Positions 9,156-17,216 of a stretch of 64,000 nt of DNA are shown here, piece by piece. Within the stretch, counting starts at the first letter, position 1. Each line of letters starts with the position of its first letter. Position numbers and translations under genes: made by a program. Location: positions 4,655 through 68,654 of the forward strand of contig JAZUBA010000023.1 in NCBI GenBank assembly GCA_045638265.1, written 5' to 3'. Origin of the DNA: RGIG4140 sp045638265 (lineage in GTDB: Bacteria; Pseudomonadota; Alphaproteobacteria; CAAHEQ01; UBA3637). Under the pieces are notes generated by a model. It saw only the letters and a list, made by a program, of their open reading frames with translations. It was not told the DNA's origin and searched no databases.

Positions 9156-9656
9156 ATGAAAAAATTAATGACTTTAACTTTAAGTGCTATCTTATTATCA
9201 GGTACAGCTATGGCAGATGCTCAAACAGATGCTAAAACAGAAGAAACACCGACACCGGCAGTTGTGGAAACGGTTGCCGAAAAAGCTCCTGTTAAAATGG
9301 ACAAAGAAGCATTTAAAAAGAAAATGCAAGAGCGTCGTGTTCAATTTGCCGAACGTTTAAAATTAACGGAAGAACAACAAAAAAAAGCAGAAGAATTGCA
9401 GACAAAAAATAAAGAAGAAATGAAAAAAATTATGGATGAAATCAAAGTGTTGCAAAAAAAGGCAGAAACTTTGCGTGAAACCAGTAAAACCGAATTTGAA
9501 GCTTTGTTGACTCCGGAACAAAAAGAATTGTTAAAGAAAATGAATGATGAACGTCAGGCTAAACATAAAGAACGGATGGAACAACGCAGAGAAAAACACA
9601 AACAAGGTTTTGAAAAAAGAAAACATACGGGTCCACGTCCTATTAAAGACAAATAA
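9156..9656 (+). CDS. Periplasmic Spy/CpxP-like LTXXQ protein
   Basis: A 166-residue exported protein: Sec signal peptide (MKKLMTLTLSAILLSGTAMA, cleavage after AMA-DA), a Thr/Pro/Val linker, then a highly charged helical domain. It carries two LTxxQ motifs (KLTEEQQ near residue 68 and LLTPEQK near 114), the mark of Spy/CpxP periplasmic chaperones and metal-resistance sensors. The C-terminus is unusually rich in Lys, Arg, Glu and His (EQRREKHKQGFEKRKH). AAGGAG at 9144-9149 supports the start. It is the last gene of the sigma-factor operon and is followed by two intrinsic terminators. Confidence 0.78.
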   Translation: MKKLMTLTLSAILLSGTAMADAQTDAKTEETPTPAVVETVAEKAPVKMDKEAFKKKMQERRVQFAERLKLTEEQQKKAEELQTKNKEEMKKIMDEIKVLQKKAETLRETSKTEFEALLTPEQKELLKKMNDERQAKHKERMEQRREKHKQGFEKRKHTGPRPIKDK

Positions 9657-9666
9657 AACAAAAAAA

Positions 9667-9695
9667 AGTCCTGTTTTTTGACAGGGCTTTTTTGT
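9667..9695 (+). terminator. Intrinsic terminator after the Spy-like gene
   Basis: The stem AGTCCTG pairs with CAGGGCT (one G-U pair) around a T-rich loop, followed by a run of six T. It lies 10 nt past the stop codon at 9656. Confidence 0.75.
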
Positions 9696-9700
9696 ATATA

Positions 9701-9736
9701 GAAACCCATCAGCTAGGCCGATGGGTTTCTTTTTTA
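9701..9736 (+). terminator. Second intrinsic terminator
   Basis: A perfect 10-bp stem, GAAACCCATC with GATGGGTTTC, a 9-nt loop and a following TTTTTT run. It immediately abuts the stop of the convergent ankyrin gene and may insulate both transcripts. Confidence 0.85.
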
Positions 9737-10687
9737 TCTTTGATTTTGAAGTATTCTACAATGTGGGCAAGGTTTGTGTTTGACAACGGCTGTTGCCATA
9801 GGGGAGGCATAATGTTTGCGTAAGTTGTTGTAAAATACGGTTTGATTGTTGTCTGATAATCTTTTTCGGACCTCAGATAATAAGCGATAATGAATGAACC
9901 CTCTGATAATATTTGTATTCTTCTCGGGTAAAGCCAATAATTCACTTTCCGTTGATGTTTGAATGATATTGTGTAACTGCTTTTTGATATGATTGTTGAG
10001 TGTTTGAGCGGTCATCGGATAATTATCTGAACGTATAATTGCTTCGGCATAAATATACGGGGTTATGCCGTTTTTGTTGGGAATAAAGCAATCGGCATTG
10101 TTTTTAAGTAATATTGGAATTATCTTGATTGCATAATGTTCAACTGCAGTGTACAATGGTGTTTTTTGTTCGTTGTCTTTATGGTTGATATCTGCCCCTT
10201 TTTGGATTAATAATTGAGCCAGTTCCGAAAAATGGTACATTGAACAAAAATGAAGCGGTGTTTGCCCTAAATTATCAGTCGCATGAATGTCAGCTTTGTA
10301 TTTTTGGACTAAATCCATTGACAAATCCTTCATATTTAAGCTGATTGCCTGATGTAACAATGTACGACCGTAAGAATCTTTTAAATTCGGATTTGCTCCA
10401 TTTTCAAGTAAAAAATGCACTGTTTTTTCCGAGCGATTTCGGGTTAATAAAACTTGTAGCGCCGGTGTTTTATTTTCGGGCGTATAATTAATATTGGCAC
10501 CTGCTTTTAATTTTTGACGAATAAGCGGTAAATTTTGTTCTAAAATAGCTTCGTATAATTCATTGCCGAGTTTGATGTATTTTTGAGAATTATCCAGACT
10601 GTAATTTAATGAAATTTGATTAAAAGGTAAAATTAATTCAGTTAATTTTTCAGTTATTTTTTCTTTAATGGATGTTTTGTTTTTCAT
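9734..10687 (-). CDS. Ankyrin-repeat protein
   Basis: A 317-residue protein with no signal peptide or membrane segment. Ankyrin repeats span about residues 35-210, with helical cores such as TPALQVLLTRN..VHFLLENGANPN, TLLHQAISLNM, TPLHFCSMYHFSELAQLLIQKGADIN and TPLYTAVEHYAIKIIPILLKNNAD. The roughly 100-residue C-terminal tail has no recognised fold and ends with CPHCRILQNQR, a possible CxxC pair. Ankyrin proteins bind other proteins, and in host-associated bacteria some are secreted effectors; nothing here proves secretion. It lies 11 nt behind the next ankyrin gene, and AAGGAT precedes the ATG. Confidence 0.85.
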   Translation of the reverse strand: MKNKTSIKEKITEKLTELILPFNQISLNYSLDNSQKYIKLGNELYEAILEQNLPLIRQKLKAGANINYTPENKTPALQVLLTRNRSEKTVHFLLENGANPNLKDSYGRTLLHQAISLNMKDLSMDLVQKYKADIHATDNLGQTPLHFCSMYHFSELAQLLIQKGADINHKDNEQKTPLYTAVEHYAIKIIPILLKNNADCFIPNKNGITPYIYAEAIIRSDNYPMTAQTLNNHIKKQLHNIIQTSTESELLALPEKNTNIIRGFIHYRLLSEVRKRLSDNNQTVFYNNLRKHYASPMATAVVKHKPCPHCRILQNQR

Positions 10688-10698
10688 TGTTTTTATCC

Positions 10699-11436
10699 TT
10701 ACATCATTTCATGTTGATTGAATTTTGTGATTTTTTGTAATTGTTGGTTTTTATGATGTGTTACAAATTGCACATTGTTAATTACCGAAAAACGTTCGGC
10801 CGGCATTTGTTGCTGAAAAATAAAATGTGGTGTAACCGGTATTTTGAGTGCCATTATCATATTTTTAACCGTCATGGCAACCGATGTTTTTGAGAGGCAA
10901 TCTTCTGCTTTTTTGCCGGAATTATCTGTTAGGTTTGGATTGGCTTTAAAATGAATAAGCATTTGTATTGTTTGTAAATGATTTCTGCCCATAGCTAAAT
11001 GAAGCGGTGTTTTACCGTTGTCATCTTGTGCATTTATATTTGCTCCGTTCATCAGAAGTATTGCGACAATTTTGTGATTTCCGGCAATGCAAGCATTGTG
11101 TAACGGGGTTTGATTAATGCAATTTCGTTTATTGACATCGGCTCCGTGTTTAATGAATGTTTCAATTAAATTGATTTCTTCATCTGTTGTTGCCCGTTCG
11201 GCTAAATAATGTAAAAAAGAGTCTCCACGGATAAAAGGACTGCCGAATTTAGGTGTGTAATTTGTGTCGGCCCCTAAATAGATATATTTGCGAATTTTAG
11301 GAATATTCATTTCCATAACGGCACGTGCTAATTTTTTTTCTTTTGATTGAAGTGCCTGAATACATTTTGTTGTTACTTTGATTAACCATTCACGAACTAT
11401 ATTATCTTCATCATCTTGTTTGTTTTGTTTTCGCAT
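10699..11436 (-). CDS. Ankyrin-repeat protein
   Basis: A 245-residue protein with about four ankyrin repeats between residues 50 and 180, for example TPLHNACIAGNHKIVAILLMNGANINAQD and TPLHLAMGRNHLQTIQMLIHFKANPNLTD. The N-terminus (KQNKQDDEDNIVREW) shares the layout of the downstream neighbour: helix, then an 'AGANINYTP'-like element (YLGADTNYTP here), so the two look like a duplicated pair. The gene starts 3 nt after the glycosyltransferase stop with AGGAG upstream, and is probably transcribed from the promoter at 12.7 kb. The role is unknown. Confidence 0.85.
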   Translation of the reverse strand: MRKQNKQDDEDNIVREWLIKVTTKCIQALQSKEKKLARAVMEMNIPKIRKYIYLGADTNYTPKFGSPFIRGDSFLHYLAERATTDEEINLIETFIKHGADVNKRNCINQTPLHNACIAGNHKIVAILLMNGANINAQDDNGKTPLHLAMGRNHLQTIQMLIHFKANPNLTDNSGKKAEDCLSKTSVAMTVKNMIMALKIPVTPHFIFQQQMPAERFSVINNVQFVTHHKNQQLQKITKFNQHEMM

Positions 11437-11439
11437 TAA

Positions 11440-12642
11440 TTATTCTCCTAAATCTTCAATTAATCCGTAAGAACCGTCATTTTGAATGCGATAGAGTTCT
11501 TCTTTGCCTTTGGGATTAATGAATGCTGCTTTATTATGGACTTTATAGGTGAGTTCGTATTTTTCATTGGTACGCAAACGAACATAGATGTTATTGCCTT
11601 GCGGGATAAACTCATCAACAAAGTCAAAATGTTTTATATATAACGAATTTTCTTTTTTTCCGTTCGGGATACATTCCAGTCGGTAAGTTAATTCTAACGT
11701 ATATTGGTCAACCAGTTTTTTTGTTTTGTTTGTTTGCATCATTTTTTCAAAAACTTTACATCGGGGTTGTAACGCTTCTTCCGGTGTTACATCAAAACGT
11801 TGTAACAGTTTTTGACTGATTATTTTGCGAACGTCTTTAATGTTTTGATAATATTCTGGTTCATGAGTTGAGTGGCGTCTTAATCTAATTAGTGGTTCAT
11901 TTATCATTCCTAATTTGCCACCGGCTAAAAACATTTTAGACCAGAAATCGTAATCTTCGGCTGAAATCAAATTTTCATCATAGCGAATATTATGTTTGCG
12001 GGCAAATTTTAAATCATACATGGCAATATTGGTGAAATAATTGGCAAAGTTAAAAATGATTTCCCAACGATGAGGCGGTACCCAATTATTAATACCTTTT
12101 GCTTCTCGCTCCATTTCATAATAAACACTGTTTACAGCCGTATAATCTTTGTGTTTTTTCATAAAAGCCAATGAACGGGCAAGTCTGTCCGGTTCGGAAT
12201 AATCATCGCTGTCCATAATGGCAACATAGCGTCCTTTGGCTTCATCCATACCCCGATTGCGAGAATATGATATACCTTTGTTTTTTTCATTTTGAACAAG
12301 ACGGATGCGTTTGTCTTGTTTTTGATAAGATTGAATGAGTGCAACGGAATTGTCGGTAGAACCGTCATCAACAATAATAAACTCAAAATTTTCATATGTT
12401 TGGTTTAAAATGGATTCAATGGCTCGGGGTAGCAATTCTTCCCGATTATAAGTCGGCATAACAACCGATATGGTTGGTGTTCTTAAATAAAGACACAAAC
12501 AGATAGTAATGACAATAAGCGGTAATAAGCAAAAAAGACATATAACAATTTTTTTTCGCAAACTGATTGTTTGTTTCTTTTGTTTTTTTGAAACGTCTGT
12601 TTTTTCTTGATTTTTTATCTTTTTGTTCTGTTGTTTATTCAT
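11440..12642 (-). CDS. Membrane-anchored family 2 glycosyltransferase
   Basis: A 400-residue protein. A Lys/Gln-rich cytoplasmic N-terminus leads to one transmembrane helix (KKIVICLFCLLPLIVITICLCLYL), then a GT-A domain: ISVVMPTYNREELLPRAIES, FEFIIVDDGSTDNS, NKGISYSRNRGMDEAKGRYVAIMDSDD with the metal-binding DSDD. About 150 C-terminal residues do not match the catalytic core. A longer frame begins at TTG 12705, but that TTG is the -35 box of a near-consensus promoter (see 12677-12705). I therefore start at ATG 12642, although its RBS is weak. Donor and acceptor are unknown. It heads a unit with the two ankyrin genes. Confidence 0.82.
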   Translation of the reverse strand: MNKQQNKKIKNQEKTDVSKKQKKQTISLRKKIVICLFCLLPLIVITICLCLYLRTPTISVVMPTYNREELLPRAIESILNQTYENFEFIIVDDGSTDNSVALIQSYQKQDKRIRLVQNEKNKGISYSRNRGMDEAKGRYVAIMDSDDYSEPDRLARSLAFMKKHKDYTAVNSVYYEMEREAKGINNWVPPHRWEIIFNFANYFTNIAMYDLKFARKHNIRYDENLISAEDYDFWSKMFLAGGKLGMINEPLIRLRRHSTHEPEYYQNIKDVRKIISQKLLQRFDVTPEEALQPRCKVFEKMMQTNKTKKLVDQYTLELTYRLECIPNGKKENSLYIKHFDFVDEFIPQGNNIYVRLRTNEKYELTYKVHNKAAFINPKGKEELYRIQNDGSYGLIEDLGE

Positions 12643-12676
12643 TTGATTTTTTTGTCTGTTTTTAAAAATTGGCATA

Positions 12677-12705
12677 ATTATATCAGAAAAACAATACGGG
12701 GTCAA
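12677..12705 (-). promoter_or_regulatory. Sigma-70-type promoter for the glycosyltransferase-ankyrin unit
   Basis: TTGACC, a 17-bp spacer and TATAAT on the minus strand. It overlaps the longest possible open frame, so the true start codon must lie downstream (12642). Confidence 0.75.
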
Positions 12706-12722
12706 CTAAAAATGTATTGAAT

Positions 12723-12762
12723 ATATAAAATCACCGCATATATTTTTATGCGGTGATTTTAT
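12723..12762 (-). terminator. Intrinsic terminator after the DUF2339 gene
   Basis: Long perfect stem AAAATCACCGCATA with TATGCGGTGATTTT around a 6-nt AT loop. It starts 13 nt past the stop at 12775 and is flanked by AT-rich sequence on both sides, so it could work in both directions. Confidence 0.8.
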
Positions 12763-12774
12763 AGGATTGGTTGG

Positions 12775-15387
12775 TTATTCCGAAACTTTATATAGTTTTG
12801 AATAAAGCCAACTTAAACCTAACATACATCCGGCTAAACAAAAGAGTGCCAAAATACGGATTAAACTGCTTGCAGAAGCAACATCCCATATAAATATTTT
12901 GGCAACAACAATGTAAATTAAACCAAAGGCCGGTTTGATAAGTAGTTTGTGATATAAACCCATAACCAACCAAATGATACCTAATATGAACCATCCGACA
13001 GAATAACCGATTAATTCGGTAGAGGCTGAAGCATTACCAAACAGATAATTGATAATCATTGATGTTAATCCAAAAGAATATATGATGTTCCAAATAAGTA
13101 ATTTTTGTTTGTTTTCGGCTATAATGGTGTTGATGATAAAGAAAATAAGCGGAACGCCGTATATCCAGAAGATAATTGGACTTTCAAGTAAACCTCTATC
13201 AATGACTTGAATTGTTTCAACGCCTAAACGGATACAGGCAACGATGAATAATGGTTTTGCTAAGCCTTTTTTCTTGAAATAATAAGCAAGGGTTGAAACC
13301 AAAAATATGAGGTTTGTAATCAGTGCAATATCTCCGATATTTAATGAAAGCATACGAATGCTATCATAAGAATTTGTTGCTAATTTGATTGTTTCCACTA
13401 TCAAACTATATCCAAATGTTGTCGCAGTAATAATGGTAAATCCGAGTAAGTAGGATATTGCTGTTTTTAATTTTTCACTAGGGATATTTCTTCTTAATAA
13501 GGTATAAGTAATTATCGGTAAAATGATATAGGATAACCAGAAATTAAATGAAGGCAAACCTGTGGAAAATAATTCTTCATACTTATATGGATCGCTGCCG
13601 ACAATTAAAATCCATAATCCTATTAATATAAAATGAGCAGAAAATAAGAGATACAAGGCAAGTAAGACATATTGTGCTATTTTCAGATAATCAAATTTTT
13701 GTTGTTTGTTTAATCCGATATAAATTAAAAGTTCGCTGATTAAAACAAGACTCCAATAGCTTATAGGCAGTAAAAATGCCAAGCCGGATGTGATAATGAC
13801 CGTTGTTGATAAAACAATCTGACCGGAAAGGGATTTGTTGCTCTCTTGCATACTTGATATCAATGAGAATAACAGAGGTACAATAGCACATAATCCGAAC
13901 AAGGCAACGTAAATTGTTTCAAACATAAAATAACATCCGAGCAAATATATCGGTAGTCCGATATAATAAATCGGGAATAATATTTGTCTTCGGGTTGTCC
14001 AATAGGCATAATAAGCCGGTATAAAATAAATCAAGGCGATAATAATTGAAATAATCGGTTTAAAAGTTGTTGTGGACGGATTTGCCCAAATAAACATTAA
14101 ACAATAGGTCAATATGAAATTAATAGCAGTATATATGCCGTATTTATTTGTTTTATACCAGCCGAGAATGATTGCAAAAATGCTGGATAATATCACTAAA
14201 AACCATTCGGTTGTTCCAAAGTTTGTTGTCAATAAAAACAGGTAATTAAAGACGAATAAACCAATGAGTCCCATATGGAAAAGTTTTTGCCAGTGGATTG
14301 ATAAATTCGGATGACGTAATAGATATATGCCTAAATAAGCAACCTGAACAATCAATAAGATGAAAAACCAAACCGAATCGTAGGGGTGATAAGAGTAGAT
14401 TGTCCAAAAGATAATCCAAGCGTATGAGGCTATTAAACTAAATACGGATAAAGCAAAAGATTCCAATCGGTATGCTAAAATCAAAATGCTTAATGACAAA
14501 ACAATCAGATAGGTTGTAATCCAAAAAGAAGAAGTTGCTTCTGTTGAAGCGATAAGAGGTGTTAAAAAGCCACCAATTGCACCTAAAAAAGCAATTAATA
14601 CACCAAAACGTAAAGAACAGACAATACATAAAATAGTTGTTAAACACATTAAAACGAATGAAAAGCTTTCCGGCACAAAATAGTATAATTTAGATAGGGC
14701 GTATGCAATGAAATAAAAAGCGGATAATCCAACGCCAAAAAGTGTTTGTCCGATGCGTTTGCCGTTAGCCATATGTTCTTTATGATAACAGATAACACCG
14801 GCAAATAATGAGATAACGGCACCGATTGTTAACAGAAACATCCGGACGGCCGGAGAAAGAAAACCGTTGTCCAAAGAGTATTTAACAAGATAAAATGTTC
14901 CTAAAATGGCGGCAAAACCGGCAATCCATGAAGATAATTTGGCGCCAAAAAAGTGGAACGGATTTTGACTTTTTTGGGCTGTTTGAGAATTTGATGCAAT
15001 CGGTGTTGTGATGATTTTTTCTTCTTTTTCTGTATGGATTGGTGTTGAAATAACACAATCCGTTGGTTTTGTCGATGCTTTGAATAATTGAACACTTGTG
15101 TCAATAGGTGTGTTTTCTTCTTTTTGTTTTTCGTCTTCTTCATAGTTTTTAAAAGGATTGTTATTTTCCGTTTCCGGTAACACAAAAAGCGGTTTTTGAG
15201 GTGGCTGAAGTTCGGTTAAGAACGTTGATGGATTTTCTTGTACATCTGATTGTTTAACAGGTTTTTTCTCATCAAGTTGTTTCAGAAAATGTTTTAACAT
15301 CAGTTCTTCCAGTTTTCTGACATCTTTTTTAAGTGATTTGATTTGAAAAAAGCAAACAATAATCAAAAAAAGTAAAAATAGAACCAT
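12775..15387 (-). CDS. DUF2339 large polytopic membrane protein
   Basis: An 870-residue protein with more than twenty predicted membrane helices. The N-terminal helix is followed by a short coiled-coil segment (KSLKKDVRKLEELMLKHFLKQ), an acidic/Pro linker of about 100 residues, and then the hydrophobic array, whose first block WIAGFAAILGTFYLVKYSLDNGFLSPAVR is typical of DUF2339 (PF10101). The function of this family is unknown; related proteins are widespread in Gram-negative bacteria. ATG 15387 is chosen over TTG 15405 because GAGGT lies 5-9 nt upstream of it. It is a single-gene unit ending in a strong terminator. Confidence 0.82.
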   Translation of the reverse strand: MVLFLLFLIIVCFFQIKSLKKDVRKLEELMLKHFLKQLDEKKPVKQSDVQENPSTFLTELQPPQKPLFVLPETENNNPFKNYEEDEKQKEENTPIDTSVQLFKASTKPTDCVISTPIHTEKEEKIITTPIASNSQTAQKSQNPFHFFGAKLSSWIAGFAAILGTFYLVKYSLDNGFLSPAVRMFLLTIGAVISLFAGVICYHKEHMANGKRIGQTLFGVGLSAFYFIAYALSKLYYFVPESFSFVLMCLTTILCIVCSLRFGVLIAFLGAIGGFLTPLIASTEATSSFWITTYLIVLSLSILILAYRLESFALSVFSLIASYAWIIFWTIYSYHPYDSVWFFILLIVQVAYLGIYLLRHPNLSIHWQKLFHMGLIGLFVFNYLFLLTTNFGTTEWFLVILSSIFAIILGWYKTNKYGIYTAINFILTYCLMFIWANPSTTTFKPIISIIIALIYFIPAYYAYWTTRRQILFPIYYIGLPIYLLGCYFMFETIYVALFGLCAIVPLLFSLISSMQESNKSLSGQIVLSTTVIITSGLAFLLPISYWSLVLISELLIYIGLNKQQKFDYLKIAQYVLLALYLLFSAHFILIGLWILIVGSDPYKYEELFSTGLPSFNFWLSYIILPIITYTLLRRNIPSEKLKTAISYLLGFTIITATTFGYSLIVETIKLATNSYDSIRMLSLNIGDIALITNLIFLVSTLAYYFKKKGLAKPLFIVACIRLGVETIQVIDRGLLESPIIFWIYGVPLIFFIINTIIAENKQKLLIWNIIYSFGLTSMIINYLFGNASASTELIGYSVGWFILGIIWLVMGLYHKLLIKPAFGLIYIVVAKIFIWDVASASSLIRILALFCLAGCMLGLSWLYSKLYKVSE

Positions 15388-15452
15388 GTGAACCTCGCCA
15401 AACAATAATATGTGTTAATGTATCACAAGGTCATATAAAAAGCAATTGAAAT

Positions 15453-16046
15453 TTAAGCTTGCCCACATTCAGGGGAAAGGAAGGTTGCTTTAATGCCCAT
15501 TTTTTTAAAGACATAGCTCCAACGGTCTAAATAAGGTGTTTCAAACAAAATATCTTCACTGGCCGGTATGGTCAACCAAACATTATCTAATAATTCTTCT
15601 TCCAGTTGACCGGCACTCCATGTCGCACGCCCTAGGGTGATGAGATATTTTTGAGGACCTTTTTGCCACGCAATATCCATTAAAATATCTTGTGTAGATG
15701 TGAGAGAAAGTTTGCCGTAAGATTTTGTAGAGTCAACTTTGTATTCCGGTGAATGCAAAATAAATCCGTTTGCAAATTTATCCGGTCCGCCCAATAAAAC
15801 AGTCGGGAAGTGTTGATTTTCAGGAATTGTAATTTGAAGTTGTTGCATTAATTCCTGAAAGGAAGTGTTCGGAGCCGGTTTGTTGATAACCAAACCTTTG
15901 GCTCCGTTTTTGGTGTGTTCGTAAATATAGATGACCGATTTTTCAAACCGTAAATCATCCATAGACGGCATAGCGACTAAAAAATAACCGCTGTAAGCCA
16001 TAAACGAATCATTGCTGATATTATCGTTCCGGATTTTCTTCATCAT
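15453..16046 (-). CDS. YqgE/AlgH family protein (DUF179)
   Basis: A 197-residue cytosolic protein with the DUF179 pattern: GYFLVAMPSMDDLRFEKSVIYIYEHTKNGAKGLVINKP, VLLGGPDKFANGFILHS, ITLGRATWSAGQLEEELLDNVWLTIPAS. The family is conserved but has no agreed biochemical function. The gene overlaps the end of the FYDLN gene by about 26 bp. ATG 16046 and ATG 16043 are both possible, without a clear RBS, so coupling to the upstream gene is likely. A start at the later MAYSGYF (15999) cannot be excluded, since family members begin near there. Confidence 0.88.
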   Translation of the reverse strand: MMKKIRNDNISNDSFMAYSGYFLVAMPSMDDLRFEKSVIYIYEHTKNGAKGLVINKPAPNTSFQELMQQLQITIPENQHFPTVLLGGPDKFANGFILHSPEYKVDSTKSYGKLSLTSTQDILMDIAWQKGPQKYLITLGRATWSAGQLEEELLDNVWLTIPASEDILFETPYLDRWSYVFKKMGIKATFLSPECGQA

Positions 16047-16386
16047 TGTCAAAACGCACGATACCGGTTAAACCTGAATTGTCTTGTTCTGCCAAATCCG
16101 GATCATCTTCCAAAATTTCCAATTCGTCAGGACCTAATTCATCATCAGATAAAGGCACATCTTCTGTCATTTGTAACAATGTTTCTTCATCTAAATTTTC
16201 ATCATCAATCCGTGGAGCTGATTTTTTAGCCAACTTCAAGAGTTGTTTTGTTTTAGATTCTTCATAAGATTCGGGTGTGTACGTGTCTTTGCACTTTGGA
16301 CATGTAAAACTTTTTTTATTCATATCATAGAAAAAAGTGCCACATTTTAAACATTTACGTTTGGTTCCCCATTCAGCTTTTGCCAT
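16021..16386 (-). CDS. FYDLN-acid domain zinc-ribbon protein (TIGR02300 type)
   Basis: A 121-residue protein. The N-terminal zinc ribbon has two CxxC pairs (CLKC near residue 12 and CPKC near residue 29) around the name-giving FYDMN. The rest is an acidic, probably disordered tail (DELGPDELEILEDDPDLAE). The family is essentially restricted to Alphaproteobacteria and has no known function, which makes this one of the better taxonomic markers in the window. AAAGGAGG lies just upstream of the ATG. It is divergent from cmk. Confidence 0.87.
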   Translation of the reverse strand: MAKAEWGTKRKCLKCGTFFYDMNKKSFTCPKCKDTYTPESYEESKTKQLLKLAKKSAPRIDDENLDEETLLQMTEDVPLSDDELGPDELEILEDDPDLAEQDNSGLTGIVRFDNDEENPER

Positions 16387-16489
16387 ATATTCCTCCTTTG
16401 TGTTAAAAAAAACTTGTTATTTGTGCCTTTTACATGTTATGTTAAAATTGTCAATAAAAATTTTACTTAAAACGGGGAAAAAATTAAAA

Positions 16490-17170
16490 ATGAATGTTAT
16501 TGCAATAGATGGAAGTTCTGCGACAGGGAAAGGGACATTGGGTGCTAAATTGGCACAAGTATATGATTTTGCTTATTTAGATACGGGTGCATTATATCGG
16601 GGCGTTGCTTTTGAATTGTTAAATGCGGGTGTTGATGTATCTGATGAAAAAGAGGCTGTTCGTGTCGCAAAAAGCCTTTCGCCTGAAAAAATGCTCTCTT
16701 TACAAAACGAATCGGGAATACGGAATGAAACCTGTGGAAAAGCAGCATCCGTTATTTCTGCATTTCCTTCTGTACGAGAGGCTTTATTTGATTTTCAACG
16801 CCGATTCGCCGAAAATCCGATTAAACAGGACGGAACACAGGCCAAAGGAGCCATTTTAGACGGTCGGGATATTGGTACGGTTATCTGTCCGGAGGCAAAA
16901 TGGAAGGTTTTTTTAACTGCCAGTGCCGAAATTCGTGCAAAAAGACGATTTAAAGAGTTGCAATTTAAAGGATTATGTGTTATATATGATGACGTTTTAT
17001 CAGATATTCAGGCTCGTGATAAACGAGATAGTGAACGTTCAACGGCACCTTTGCGTCCGGCAGACGATGCTTTTATACTGGATACCTCTGATTTAACGGC
17101 AGACGACGTATACGCTCGCGTCGTGGACTATATGAATGAGCGGAACAAACAAGTCCCTGAAAAAGTATGA
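16490..17170 (+). CDS. cmk: Cytidylate kinase
   Basis: Phosphorylates CMP and dCMP with ATP in pyrimidine nucleotide recycling. The 226 residues fit the family (E. coli 227). The P-loop DGSSATGKGTL is at residues 6-16, with a Ser where Pro is common; YLDTGALYRGVAF, LDGRDIGTVICPEA and KRRFKEL/RDKRDSERSTAPL complete the CMP- and ATP-binding motifs. The frame stays open upstream to 16337, but that part has the wrong composition; the ATG at 16490 follows a GGGG-A Shine-Dalgarno-like stretch. The cmk-rpsA order is common in Proteobacteria. Confidence 0.95.
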   Translation: MNVIAIDGSSATGKGTLGAKLAQVYDFAYLDTGALYRGVAFELLNAGVDVSDEKEAVRVAKSLSPEKMLSLQNESGIRNETCGKAASVISAFPSVREALFDFQRRFAENPIKQDGTQAKGAILDGRDIGTVICPEAKWKVFLTASAEIRAKRRFKELQFKGLCVIYDDVLSDIQARDKRDSERSTAPLRPADDAFILDTSDLTADDVYARVVDYMNERNKQVPEKV

Positions 17171-17216
17171 GCTTTTTCGGTGGCCAATTTTAAAATTTTT
17201 TAAGGAAAATATAATT

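Noticed and set aside
12675..12705. Upstream starts (TTG 12705, ATG 12675) for the glycosyltransferase
   Set aside because: They lie within the TTGACC/TATAAT promoter, so they cannot be on the mRNA or are at its very first base.
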